A stretch of DNA of 64,000 nucleotides from Gordionus sp. m RMFG-2023 (taxonomy: Eukaryota > Nematomorpha > Gordioida > Chordodea > Parachordodidae): positions 22,740,508-22,804,507 of the forward strand of contig NC_088776.1 in the NCBI RefSeq assembly GCF_954871325.1. Direction: 5' to 3'. The notes below the pieces were generated by a model. It saw only the letters and a list, made by a program, of their open reading frames with translations. It was not told the DNA's origin and searched no databases. The position numbers were made by a program, and so were the translations under genes. The first letter of the stretch is position 1; each line of letters starts with the position of its first letter. Below, in pieces: positions 25,440 through 37,147 of the stretch.

Positions 25440-25870
25440 TTTTTTTGGTCGATTTGACATGAAATACCCTAATTTCATTCACCCCCTCTCAACCCATCGA
25501 GGAATGGGATCATCCCACGTGCCTCTCACCACTTTGGGATCCTTGTTGGTTACTCTACCCGACTCTCGTTCCTCATATAATCATCCCTTCAGTATCTGCT
25601 ACGGCTTTGCGCCATGCCGACGTCCAGGCCATCTCTTCGGATATTCCGCTTAGGGACTCGTGTTCTCCAGTCATTCCCCGAAGCTCGACATTGATGCTTT
25701 CGGCTCCTCCGTTTTCCCGGCTATTCCACTCTTTGACGCGTCCTATCATTTCACTAACACCCGACGTCGGCCCTTCATTATTTCCCCTCCTTTGGGGACA
25801 TCAGCTTATAACATGTACCTCTTTCCCGCACTAGCGTATATGTCAGAATTGAAAAGGGAATTAAGGTAAT
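25440..25870 (+). other. GC-rich island, unidentified, open in several frames
   Basis: About 430 bp with roughly half G+C in a window that is otherwise far lower. Frames 1 and 2 of the plus strand are open over most of it (25420-25653, 25660-25869, 25607-25834) and one minus frame is also largely open, so openness alone proves little. It ends with an excellent splice-donor-like AAG|GTAATAC at 25864-25871. It starts right at the tip of the long-TIR element. No protein family recognised. It could be a captured exon, a promoter-like island upstream of RFWD3, or foreign DNA. Confidence 0.4.
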
Positions 25871-26941
25871 ACATACTATTAAGCCACAAATTTAGGATGA
25901 ATATGAGTCGCAGTTGGATATTTGAAGATTTCGATATACATTTGATCACAAGACCTAGACAGACTCCGGATCATGGGGGGGGGGGTAGTAAGGCAAGTTA
26001 GAAGATTGCCCCAGCCCTAGGTTGAACACCTAAGCCGTTTTGGAGTCGGCTTGAGTTGGGTCTTTTGTATTACTAGGTTGTGTTCATAAGTGGGATTAAT
26101 AAAAGTTGACTTATCATCAAATCATTTAAATTTATATTTTAATATTTTTAGATTTAAGCAATATATATATGAAGATCAGTATTACTTCATATATAACACA
26201 TTGGTATTTTAACTTGAATGCCCTTGGATAGGGATTTCGCAGAATTAAATAATTATAAATAAACTAGTATTATATTTAAAGAAATTTGTAGGAAGTCAAA
26301 TGTAGAAGCTTCAGATCAGAATGTTTTCTCACATATCTTTTTTTGACAAAGAATTATTGGAAAATTATGATTATTGATCTATTTTATCAAATATAACACT
26401 GCAAATCAATCCTCAGCTCAAACGAACACGTTTTTAGCATAGCAAATCCATTTTTCTTTCACTGCAAAACATTCTAGTTTATTTAATAAAAATTTTGAAA
26501 AACAATTTTCATCAAAAGTTAATAGAAAAACATATTAATTGATAAATATTGTATTTTAAATCTTTTTTTATTGCTTTATATATTACATTATTCTATTACA
26601 CGATCAAAATTTTAGATCCAACGACTATCATACTATTATTATATTACGTATTTATTTATATTAAATACATATTTTTTAAGAAAAATCTTTTTTTTAATAT
26701 AAGAATTAACGGAATTCACGAATTTGAACGTGTTTTTTTAGTTTTCAAATGAATTTTGAACGCAAATTTATTTAGATGAACGAAATGCAAATTCGTTTTA
26801 AAAAAAAATGTTTACAGCCCTATTTACTGATAGATGCAGTGAGTATCCCTATTCTCTAATAATCGAATTATAATATTAAAAATCGAAATAACGTGTTCAG
26901 ATGGATATATTTTTAATATAATAATATATTTTATTTTTCAG
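25871..26941. other. Spacer upstream of the first visible RFWD3 exon
   Basis: Contains a short G-run repeat near 25975-26080 (GGGGTAGTAAGGCAAG, GTTTTGGAGTCGGCTTGAG). An AT-rich block at 26370-26830 has GAACG/CGTTC motifs and ends GGGCTGTAAACA on the other strand, suggestive of a small hAT-like MITE. No RFWD3 N-terminal exon could be recognised here. Confidence 0.4.
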
Positions 26942-29900
26942 AGTTGTGCAATATGTTTTGATTCGTTTACAAATTATGGAGAACATAGATTGGCTTGTTT
27001 AAAGTGTGGACACTTGTTTGGGTTTAATTGCATAAAAAAATGGTTGCAGGATAATGACAAATGTCCCCAGTGTAATGCTAAGTCAAGAATTAAGGATATT
27101 CGAATTTTATATGCCAGGGTCATAAAAGTAAAAATAAAATTTATTATTTAATAATTTTAAAAAAATCATTTCATTGTTATAAGGTTATTGATACAGTGGA
27201 AAAAGATAAAGCTTTAGAATTAGTTGAGAAAGAAAAAGAACTTAAATATAGGATGGAGCTAAAACTCTTAGAATCAAAAGTTATGCTGGAGATGACTCAG
27301 AAAGAATGTTATTCTTTAAGAAACCAAGTTTCTTTGTATCAAAAGCAACTAGAAACCCTTACAAACACATACAAGTTTTTACCATTTATTTTTCAATTTT
27401 ATTTAAATATTATCTCCTATTTCCGAATTTTATATACATAAACTTACATGCTTTACTTACAATTTGCCATTTTATTTTAAAGTATACAAACTTCATCCTT
27501 TGACATTGAAAGCAACTCAAGGAATCAAACATATCATTTAAAACATTCTTTAGACATAAGCAAGGATGGTTCATGTAGGGTTATGGCATACGATCCATCA
27601 ATGAACCTTCTGGCTGTTTCGCAAGGCAATGATTCCCCTATTGTATCCAAATTTGGAGTTAAAAAGGTTTTTCTTTAATCTGGATTTATTATATTACTTA
27701 TTCAAATAAATTTTTTTAAAAAATATCTGTTTTTATATATAAATATCAGACCGATGGGTTAAATTTTTTAGACCATTTTAAGAAAAAATTTCCATTTAAC
27801 TCAGTCGGCGTCGTAAAATTGTTTTATTTTTGTGCCCTGCCCAGATTTTTAAAAGATACTATTTTACAGCCTTTTCAAGGCCGGTCTGCATGTCTCTAAA
27901 AAAATATAATATTTATATTCGCTATAACTGTTAACTACTATATTCCACTTTTTCATTTAGAAACTATAATTTTTAGAAACTAAGGATTTTTCTATGATGA
28001 ACTTTAATAAAAAAAATGAATTACTATAATAACTAAAAATTCTTTAATATGATTTACTTACATTTAAGTGTATTTCTGGGTTGTGCATAAAGGATTCCAG
28101 CAAGAACCGCCGTGGGTCTCGATATTTTAAGGGCCATCAAATTTAAAAAAAGAAATTTAAGATTTTTTTTTCAAACAACCTTTCCAACTTTATTTTATAT
28201 GATAATATTACACGAAACTAATAGTATTTAAATTTAATAAAGAATAAAGATTTTAAGTTTTAATTATAAGAAAGTTAATTTTTAAAAAAATTCACTTAAG
28301 AGCTTAGCTTGTTTTCTTTATATGTTTTTTTAAAATATGCACTCATAAGTTTGTAATAACTTTGATTTGAAAAATCTCCCAATCAAAGAATATACATAAT
28401 TTCAAAAACCGTTATGAACCAGGAAGTGTTTTAAGGGTTCGGTTCTCTCCTTTTAGATTATTCTTATAACAGCTCCGGTATAGTTGCGATTTTTTCGGTT
28501 CACGGTTTGGTTTAGTTTGACATCACCACAAAACAGCAGGTGAGTTAGAGATGTGTTTGTGAGAAGAATATTTCCCAGCAATCACGCTAACTACAAAATA
28601 TCTGAAGTTTTTTAACATGTTGCTCGATCAAGTTTTGAGCAGTTTAAATATTTTATGTCCAGTGCAATTACTATAGACTAAGTTTCACTTGAAAGTGGCA
28701 TTAATGAATTAGGTCTAATGATCAAACTGAAAACCCTGATTAATATATTATCCCCACACATACCATAAACGCCATAATTTTTTTAGACTATCCTAAGCTA
28801 ACGGAAGCATTTCATAATATTTTGATTGTCCTAAGAATTTTGCAAACAATTCCGATCACCTTTGCTTAAAGTTAAATTAGTCAAAATATTGGGTTTGTGC
28901 ATCACTCAGGACTCTTTATCTCTAATTTTCATTGAAAATGATAACGCAACAACAAAAAAAAGCAAGTACAATTTGGTTGTAAACATATCTCCTACATTTA
29001 AATTTACAGTGCATTTTATATTACAGTTAAATAAACATTTGTGTGATATCTCAAAGATTTTGTTTTATGTATTTTTTTATAGTTTAAAAATATTGGAAAA
29101 TTATTTTAATATAAAAATTTTATTTTCTGTATTTTTTTATAAATTAAATAAAATATTAGAAATTTTTTAATATAATTAGACAAAATGAACTTTAAATAGG
29201 GCCACCATTGCTCTAGGCCACCCAAGTCTCTCTGGTATCGTTGTTTTGATAAAAGAATTTAGTAAGTATTAAATCTTAGATTAGTTACCAAGTTATTTTA
29301 ATAGAGTGAGCTTTTTAAATTAAAAAGTAAATTGATTTTTCTATATTCTAATTCCAATAATCTACTAGCAAATTTATCACTAATTAAAAAATCAATATAA
29401 AATACCCCCCTCCCAGAAGAGAGAAGCATTGTTATATGATATATTCTAAAGCGATTTTCAACAAAGAGATGCCCGATAATTTTCATTTTGGTCGGAATCA
29501 AATTATAATTAAAACCAAATCTATTAAATTTTTCATAGCTAGATGTTGACTATCATTTATTCAATTATATTATTATAAATAAAATTAGTATATTTTAATT
29601 TCTATTTTAAACATTAAAAAAGGTCAACATATTAGACATGAAATTAGGAGAATATGTAGGTATCCATGACAAACCTATCAAAGACCTTTCATTCAATAGC
29701 CATCCTTCCCAAACATCATCATCTTCTATAAACGAAACTTTACTCCTCTCTGTATCTTTGGATAAATGTGTACATTTAACTAGCATGAATAGCAATACAA
29801 TTATACAAAGGTTATATATTTAGCCTTTAGACTAAATAATATTGGTGAAAGTATTTTTTTAATAAAGGTTTATGTTTTATGACTCTGAGCTCGTGCTGGC

Positions 29901-32900
29901 ATAAAAAATGACTTTATTAGGCCACTCAGTAAGCCGATGGGTTGGTTTTAAGAGTCGCCAATTTTTAATTATTTGCAAATAAAATTATTTAACTTGCAAA
30001 TATTTTAATGACTGACTCAAATTTACTGTTGTGTTCCATAGTTTATTTTATTTTTTTACAATTAATTTTTCATTCATAAAAATTTTATGATCTTATACTT
30101 TTTATATAAAAAAATTCTTCACATTTTTCATTTATTTAGATACTACACAGAGTTTCCGTCTTGGAGTTGTTGCTGGAATGGCAACAATTTGAACCAATTT
30201 TACATTGGTTCATCTAACGGAATAATATCAATGTTCGATTTAAGAAACACCGCCACACATTTGTGTCAGTTAACCGAATGTCAACAAATGTCTAAATCTC
30301 CTATAGTATGTTTGCGTGATATCGATCCCCCGGACATTCATTGCAATCCCTCTAAGTTTATATGCATTATTATATCTAATTTAGTGGAGAAATTCCCGTT
30401 TTTTTCTCCTCTTTCCATTCCTACTTTTAATATATTTTAATTATTTCCAATCTTGTCAAAATTATTAAGTATAAAAATATTGTCATCATTTTTCTTACTA
30501 GGAATGGAATAAGGAGAAAAACAAAGACATCTTTAAATACAGTTAGGATATACATTATTATTATATATTAGAGGGGTAGCTGTGGGCTAGGTCTGGAAAA
30601 AAGTTTTCGGTCATAAAGGCCAATAGAAAATTTTCACGGCCTGTTCTGGCCGGACCGACATCTATTATACATATTTAATTTGCCCTTTTGTGCAATTGTC
30701 AATTTGGGAGAAGTTTTACAAATTAATTTTCTATTATGATTACATATATAGGTTGGCCATAGCCAATAACTTTATTAAACTTTATCTATTATAAAAATAT
30801 TGAAATTATATTATGATTAGAGTTAAGGCCATATATTCTTATGTTTTACCTTCCAACATTTTATTCATACCAACAATTGCTACAACGTTAGCATCTTTTT
30901 ACACTCGCGTCTTAATCTTCTTTAAGGATCTAGGGATTTTATATTAATAACATATTTTCATATGTAACCTATAAATAAAAAATTTGATTAATTGAGAATA
31001 TAATTTTTCAATTTATTGTTTTATAAAAATATGATTTTGATTAATATAATTGCAAACAAATTATTATATTTATGGTACGTTCAAAGTCAAAAACAAAATG
31101 AAGGTTTAGGAATTTTAGCCTTACTTGTCCACTGTACAGATGATGTTAAAATACATTTATTTTTATTATTTTTTGAGTTTGGACTTGCCCTTAAAATGGC
31201 ATAAAAATATATATGAATATTTAGAAAAAAGAATGAAAGAGTTAAGGAAAATTAAAATTGTAAGAAAAAAAAGTTTTTAAAATCAATAATTTCGATATAT
31301 TAATTGAAAAAAGAAAGAAATTGCTAACGCATCATGTCTAATTCTGTAAATAATGATGTTTCCATTGATAAAATATTATATTATGTAAAAAAAATGTTTC
31401 ATCATCGAAATCGAGATTTAATCAGCTTCACTTTGATCATTACTCTTTTTCGTTAAATATTAATAGCACCACCTTTAGAAGATATATGTACATTTTTAGA
31501 AAAAGATATTAACTAACTTCATTTTCTTCATCATTATCATAATTATTATCACTCAGAATAAGATATTATATTTTCTTATAAAATAGCATCTTTAGCACAC
31601 TTTAACAAGCAAGCTAAAAATATGTATCATAAATCTTTAAAAATATTTATTATACCATTGAATTCCCTTTTTTTTATTGAATATTATATGTATATATATA
31701 ATATATTATTTAATAAAAAATTACCTTGCTGTTACTCCAAATCTGTGTAATATTTTTGAATGCTACCCCTTCATAATTTTTTTGTCTCGTTAAAATTGAG
31801 ACTTTCATATTTTTCCTTAATATAATCTGTCCATTTAACATCCCGTATATTTTTGGATGCCCAATGATATATTAAATGTTTATTTTTTTTGGTTAACATT
31901 TCTGGGCATTGTTTGAAATTGAAAAGCCGGATTAGGGTGTATTTAAAATATTAAATAAATGCTAGTATCCTCTAAACCAAGAACCAAACTCCCTTTCTAT
32001 TAGATTATCTGTTCTTTTGTCATGTTTTATGTAGTAATTTTTTTAATAACCAATAAAGGGACTGGATTTTTTTTGGTTATGGGGGTAAAATAAATGAAAT
32101 TTAAATGTGAAAAATTTTATTTAAAAAAAAATTGCAATGAAAGTATTCATCATAGAGTTCATAATTTTCCCATTTGGAAAAATTGCTTCAAAAGTATGTA
32201 ATATTTTATGAAGCAGTTGTTTCGTAATTCCCTTACCACTGTAAGGGTCACTGCTTGGCCTTATGGCTAGTACTGATACTATTCGTATTCTAAATGGTAC
32301 ATATAAAAAATATATTTTCTTATATTATATTTAATTAGTAATGGAGGAATTCTGGTTGGTCAACTTGACAAATGCTATTACTTTCACCAAAATTCTAATC
32401 TAATTTTTTCACCAAAGTTACTGGAACTTGAAGGTTATTGAATAATATTTTTTCAAACATATCTTTAGATATGAAGTTATCGGTTAATGAACTTTTAATT
32501 ACTATTTTTAGGAAGTTTGGTTGATATCAATTACGATAAATACACTAGGCACGTTTTATCTTCCTATCGACCAACGAGCAAACATCGAACTACAAGATAT
32601 CAAGTTTTTTATATATTTTTTTGACTATTAAAAAAAATTAATTTTGATTTTCCAAGAATTTGAGATTAAATTTTCGATTATGAATTCGAGAAGCACAAAT
32701 TTTAAGTTATATCTTATTATTTTTTCTTGGCATTCGTTGACGCGATGACAAATTTTAATAAATCAAAATTAATTTATAATCCAATATATTTTTATAACTT
32801 ATTTGGGCATTCTTAGCTTCTGTATTATTATTAAAGTTCTTAAATATTTTCTATGCATTCTACCTCCTTCAAGCCAATGACAATTTTACCTCATATACTC

Positions 32901-35900
32901 TAAAATTTTGCTAACACGACCCCCTCTTGCCAAATCAAAATTAGCAAAAAAAGGAAATCAAAACTACCTCCCTCTAATTTTATCCAAATGAGAATAGTGT
33001 CAACATAACTACCTATTCTCAAATTTCAATGATTATCTTGCAGAAGTCCCTACAAATATATGTATTTTTTCACATTCTCTGAAAATTGATTTGTGATAAA
33101 ATGTTCTTAAAACAAGATCTTTTTTTACTAGTCGCATCAATATTATTTTGACAAATTTTAATAAATCTCTAATGTAAACAAAATATATTTTAGGTAATAT
33201 ACATAAATTATATAAAAATCAATTGTGAATAGATATTATTTTATCAAGATAGGTAAGATATAAAGATATCTTTTGACGTTAGGTATTAGTCCAGCAATAA
33301 AAAAGAATCTTTCGCGTATGTAATGATTAGTGTTGTTAAACGGTTCGATTTATAAACAGTTTACCCAATATTTTAGGCAAAAAATATCGCGCAAGTCTCA
33401 AGATTTTGTTAATAGATGTCTAAACCATTCTGTAATAGCAAAATATTCAGACTTCAAACTATTGATAAAAATAAATATTATCATGTGAAATCGACAAGCG
33501 TTTCGGATGATCTTTTAAAAAAAATGAAACTGGCATGACACATATTTATGTTATAAATTTTAGAGCGCTAATTATACCAGATCGAAAAATGTATACCTTT
33601 AGTGTAAAATCGCGCACATTGTGATTTCATTAAATCTCATCTTGTAGCCCTTAAATTTATACTTAATTTTTTTTTGTATATTAAAATATTTACAGTGTTT
33701 TCTTATTTCCAGAAAAATTAAAATTAAAAAACTTTGAGAATGGGATTTTTTTTAGGTGCTAAGATTAGTTAGGAAATGATTATTACCTTTATATTTAACT
33801 ATTTAATCAAAAAAAATCTATAACGACTTTTCTTTTTTAATGTTATTATTTTAAAAATAATTGTAATGAAGATATTTTTGGTAGAATAAAGATGTATTGA
33901 TTCCGTCCTTGACACAAAAAGAAGTAAAATATGCTATCGGACCAATAATGGCCTTATATAATAAATTTAAAATGGGAAAAAGGTATCGTGCAAGAAAATT
34001 TAAGTTCGAAATTGAATGTCACCATGATCAGTTAAAAAATAATAATCTCCATAAAGATCATGATATTGATGAAAGAAAATTATGCCATCCTTTAATTAAA
34101 ATTTAGAAAAATATTAAGTTAAAAGGTTTATTAACTTAAATAATAGAACGTAAATATTATAAATGTTAAAAGATAGGATAAGTATGCTATCAAACGTTAA
34201 AATATTTTATAAACAAAATGATAGTATATTGATGTAATTGTACATTTATAATTAAAAATCCTACCTTCCCTATTTTAATTGGAAAAATAATATCCAATAT
34301 CAATAGGGGAATATAATACCAGTTTTGACTAACCGTGTCCATGTATAAAAATTAATACAAATTATTTTTATAACCAGAACATGCATTAATTATGATTACG
34401 CACATTGATAAACAAATCAAGATTATACTCCAAATTTTGCAAACCAAATTAACTATTTGTGGATTTTGAATCGTTAATAGATTTACAAAAAGCACAATGG
34501 TTTAGATGGTCATATTTTTCATTCTATAGACTTGTTAATAGAAAAAAATGCAAATAAAAATTGTGAAAAATATTAAAATTCAATTGAAAATTACTATCAT
34601 CGTAGATGAATCCACTTATGTTGTCAAATAAATCATCCTTGCTTTACGTAAAACCGCGTCCTCTTAAATTTCTAAACCTAATTGAACTTGGATCGAAAGA
34701 TGCCAAAGGGATAATTCATGCCTTACCAGATCTTCTTAAACCCGCTGAGTTTTCTGAAATTTTTTTGCAAAAAAATTGATTATCAGTTTCACGATTGAGA
34801 AGAAATCTGGTGAATACGCTGGCATTTTAACACTAAAGAATTAGCGATATCCGACGAGATAAAATGTTAAGGCGTTAATCACTTTAAAGCCTTTTTTGAC
34901 GCAATATATTGTTTATATAGTCAGTCTAGCAAAAATCAAAAGGCGTTATATCAATCGTCTAAATTGGGCATTCAGTTGCTGAGTGTTGGAGAAGTACTTG
35001 TCGTACGAAGGGTGTCTAGCAGTTCTCATATTGTTAAGATATCGGAATATCTATGTGAGGCACTGAAGGATTTTAGGGTAAATTATAAAAAATTAAATAT
35101 TTATTTGGATTGAACTTCCAAGAATATATTTTTAACAATTTGTTGTATTTTCATATTCGGAAATTGGAGTATTTGACCTGATTTTTTAAAATATCTTTGA
35201 AAAAAAGAAATATATGAACACAATTCTGCTTATTTATTGGGTCCTCAATATCAAAGGGATCACAAGAATTTTTATTTTACAAGGTGATGATAATCAATAT
35301 ATTACAAGTGATATCATAAATTTCAGAAGTAAAAGCGACATGTTTAATAGCAAACAATAAATTTCTTAAGAAGCAATCAGATTTCAGCCTCAAGAATTTG
35401 TCCATTTGGGTTAAAATTCTTACTAAAACATAAATCGATTGAAGATCTCGGCTACATAAAAATTTTTTAAAAAATATTATAAAATTATTATTATTGATTC
35501 ATTTTACTCTTATATACAAAATATAATTAATATTATCTTAAAAAATATTTATTTGAATTTTATACTGTTACTTTTTACCTAAATAAAAAAAACTTAAATA
35601 CATCATTTATAAACTTTTCTTATAAAAGGCATATATTGGCCCTAATAGAGCTGGCGTTATAAAATTTGGATAATAAATATAAAAAAAACATCATGCCAAG
35701 TTTTGTTTATTTTATATAGGGCCATTCAAAAAAAAAAAATTTGTTTGTCATAATAGTAAAATTTGCTATAACATTTTTTAAAAATAACATGTATATATAA
35801 CATTTAATATTCTATATATTGTCATTTATAATTAATTAAAAATAGTTATTTACGATACCCGAACCACTCGACTCGATTGAAGCCGAACTAGCTCAATCTC

Positions 35901-36472
35901 CTCAAGAAAATAATATTAATATACCATTTATTGATTGCAACTTGATTCACACGTTTAAAGGTGGCAGCATTCAAACACTATTAACCAAATCACATATGTT
36001 CATAAATCCAGAGTGCAATTTGGACTATAAACCAGGCGAAGTAATATCTAAGAAAAATATTGCTGGAGGGTCTCTGCAAATATGCGCAGGGGATGAAGAA
36101 AGCAAACAAGTTAATTAAATTGTTTTTAGCTAGTTTTATGTTTTTACCTGAAATCTGCTAGAGAAAGTTCGATGCGTTTTATCCAAATTTACGCATCTTT
36201 GGTAAGCCTCTCTCTTGTAAATCAAAGGGGACAAACAATTGGCTTTCTCTATAACACTCATCTTCATATAGAAGGAATTTATGTTATGTACTTTTTATTT
36301 TTAGATATTTATATGGGACGCACAAACCTCTAAATTAAGGCATAGATTGCACACACTGACTTATCCCATCTTGGATGTTTTATCAATAACAAATCATCTG
36401 CCAAATCATCTATTACTCGGACTCTCTTCAAAACAATTGCAAATATACAAATGGAAAGAAGCTTCTGAATAA
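26942..36472 (+). CDS. RFWD3: RFWD3 E3 ubiquitin-protein ligase, 3' nine exons
   Basis: Exons 26942-27118, 27184-27374, 27483-27666, 29623-29810, 30140-30355, 32339-32433, 32512-32603, 35846-36109 and 36305-36472 join in phase with GT-AG introns to 524 residues plus stop. Order: RING finger (CAIC, CGHLFGFNC, KCPQC; visible residues 2-45), coiled coil (about 60-125), then a WD40-like domain with blocks aligning to vertebrate RFWD3 (CRVMAYDP, VSLDKCVHLTSMN, WSCCWNGNN, IFIWDAQTSKL) and ending LQIYKWKEASE. The family ubiquitinates RPA and RAD51 at damaged forks. The first visible exon begins in phase 0 after an acceptor, so the N-terminal region (about 280 residues in human) is missing or too diverged to see. 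No stops or frameshifts in the exons, so the gene looks functional. Confidence 0.93.
27667..29622. other. RFWD3 intron 3 with transposon debris
   Basis: 1956-bp intron. It includes a short GC/homopolymer element (about 27749-27898; inner GACCGATGGG / AAGGCCGGTCTG, outer AGAGACATGCAGACCGGCC on the other strand). It also includes a hAT C-terminal fragment at about 28560-28870 reading LDYPKLTEAFHNILIVLRIL then QTIPI. No host exon seen between. Confidence 0.55.
30356..32338. other. RFWD3 intron 5, AT-rich, no gene
   Basis: 1983-bp intron of low-complexity AT-rich sequence. A small GC-richer patch at 30575-30660 (GGCCTGTTCTGGCCGGACCG) belongs to the same style of short repeat as 27749 and 59307. 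Nothing else recognised. Confidence 0.5.
33331..33400 (+). repeat. Fragment of TAGTGTTGTTAA MITE
   Basis: Begins TAGTGTTGTTAAACGGTTCG and follows the 130-bp MITE at 58622-58751 for its first part only. A similar fragment starts at 42316. Confidence 0.6.
33495..35743 (+). mobile_element. KIAA1586-like hAT remnant in RFWD3 intron 7
   Basis: The tips TTTCGGATGATC...GAAACTGGCATGA and, on the other strand, GAATGGCCCTATATAA...AACTTGGCATGATG match the long-TIR element at 21547-25439. Plus-strand pieces: IIVDEST near 34595-34615; KFLNLIELGSKDAKGIIHAL from about 34668; and HFKAFFDAIYCLYSQSSKNQ followed by SVGEVLVVRRVSSSSH (about 34880-35040). These match the KIAA1586/zinc-finger hAT family, in which an RW..SS motif follows the histidine segment. 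An upstream helical frame (33897-34106) may be the N-terminal region. Multiple stops and frameshifts. Confidence 0.75.
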
Positions 36473-37147
36473 TTCAATTTATGATATATCTTTGCTTTAT
36501 TGTTAGATTGCTTCAAACGTTTGTTCAACATTATTTTTGTCATTGTCCAGTGAAAAGATGAAACTTAAATTGGATAATCTTTTTTTACAATCTTAAAATG
36601 CAACTATTAATAATTGCTACAAGTGGATTTTAATTTTTACAAAATTAATATTTTTAAATTATAATATAAAAACATATTAAAATGATTAATGCATTAAAAT
36701 AATTCCTAAAATATCTAATACTAAAGTTGAGATTGCTCCAAGTGGCATTATAATATTAAATTAATAATTTTTTCTAACATTATAAAAGCATGTTAACATA
36801 ACTTTATTACTAATAAAATTCTGAAAAAATGTGAATTCTTAATACTAAAATTGAGATGCTTTGATTATTTTTATAAATTAATTATTGCTTCTATTCTGAT
36901 GAATTAGTAAAGTAAACTATTAAATAATATGTAAATAAAGCAAAATAAAAATCGATTTAGCTCAAAACAAACTATACTTTTATCCAAAAAAGATATCTTT
37001 TTGGAGCACTCCAATAATCAAGTGTATAATATATTTGTTGACAATTATTTAAAATATAAATATTATAAAAAATAAGTTGCATAAATATAGATATAATAAT
37101 CTTATTATCAGTAATATACTTACCTAAATAAATTTGAAAAAATGAAA
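36473..37147. other. Intergenic spacer between convergent RFWD3 and CHAF1B
   Basis: 675 bp of AT-rich sequence separating the two stop codons. It must hold both 3' UTRs and polyadenylation signals; AATAAA-like words are common in such base composition, so none can be assigned with confidence. Confidence 0.5.

Noticed and set aside
29298-29501. 67-codon minus-strand frame in RFWD3 intron 3
   Set aside because: No homology and no splice or start context; AT-rich chance ORF.
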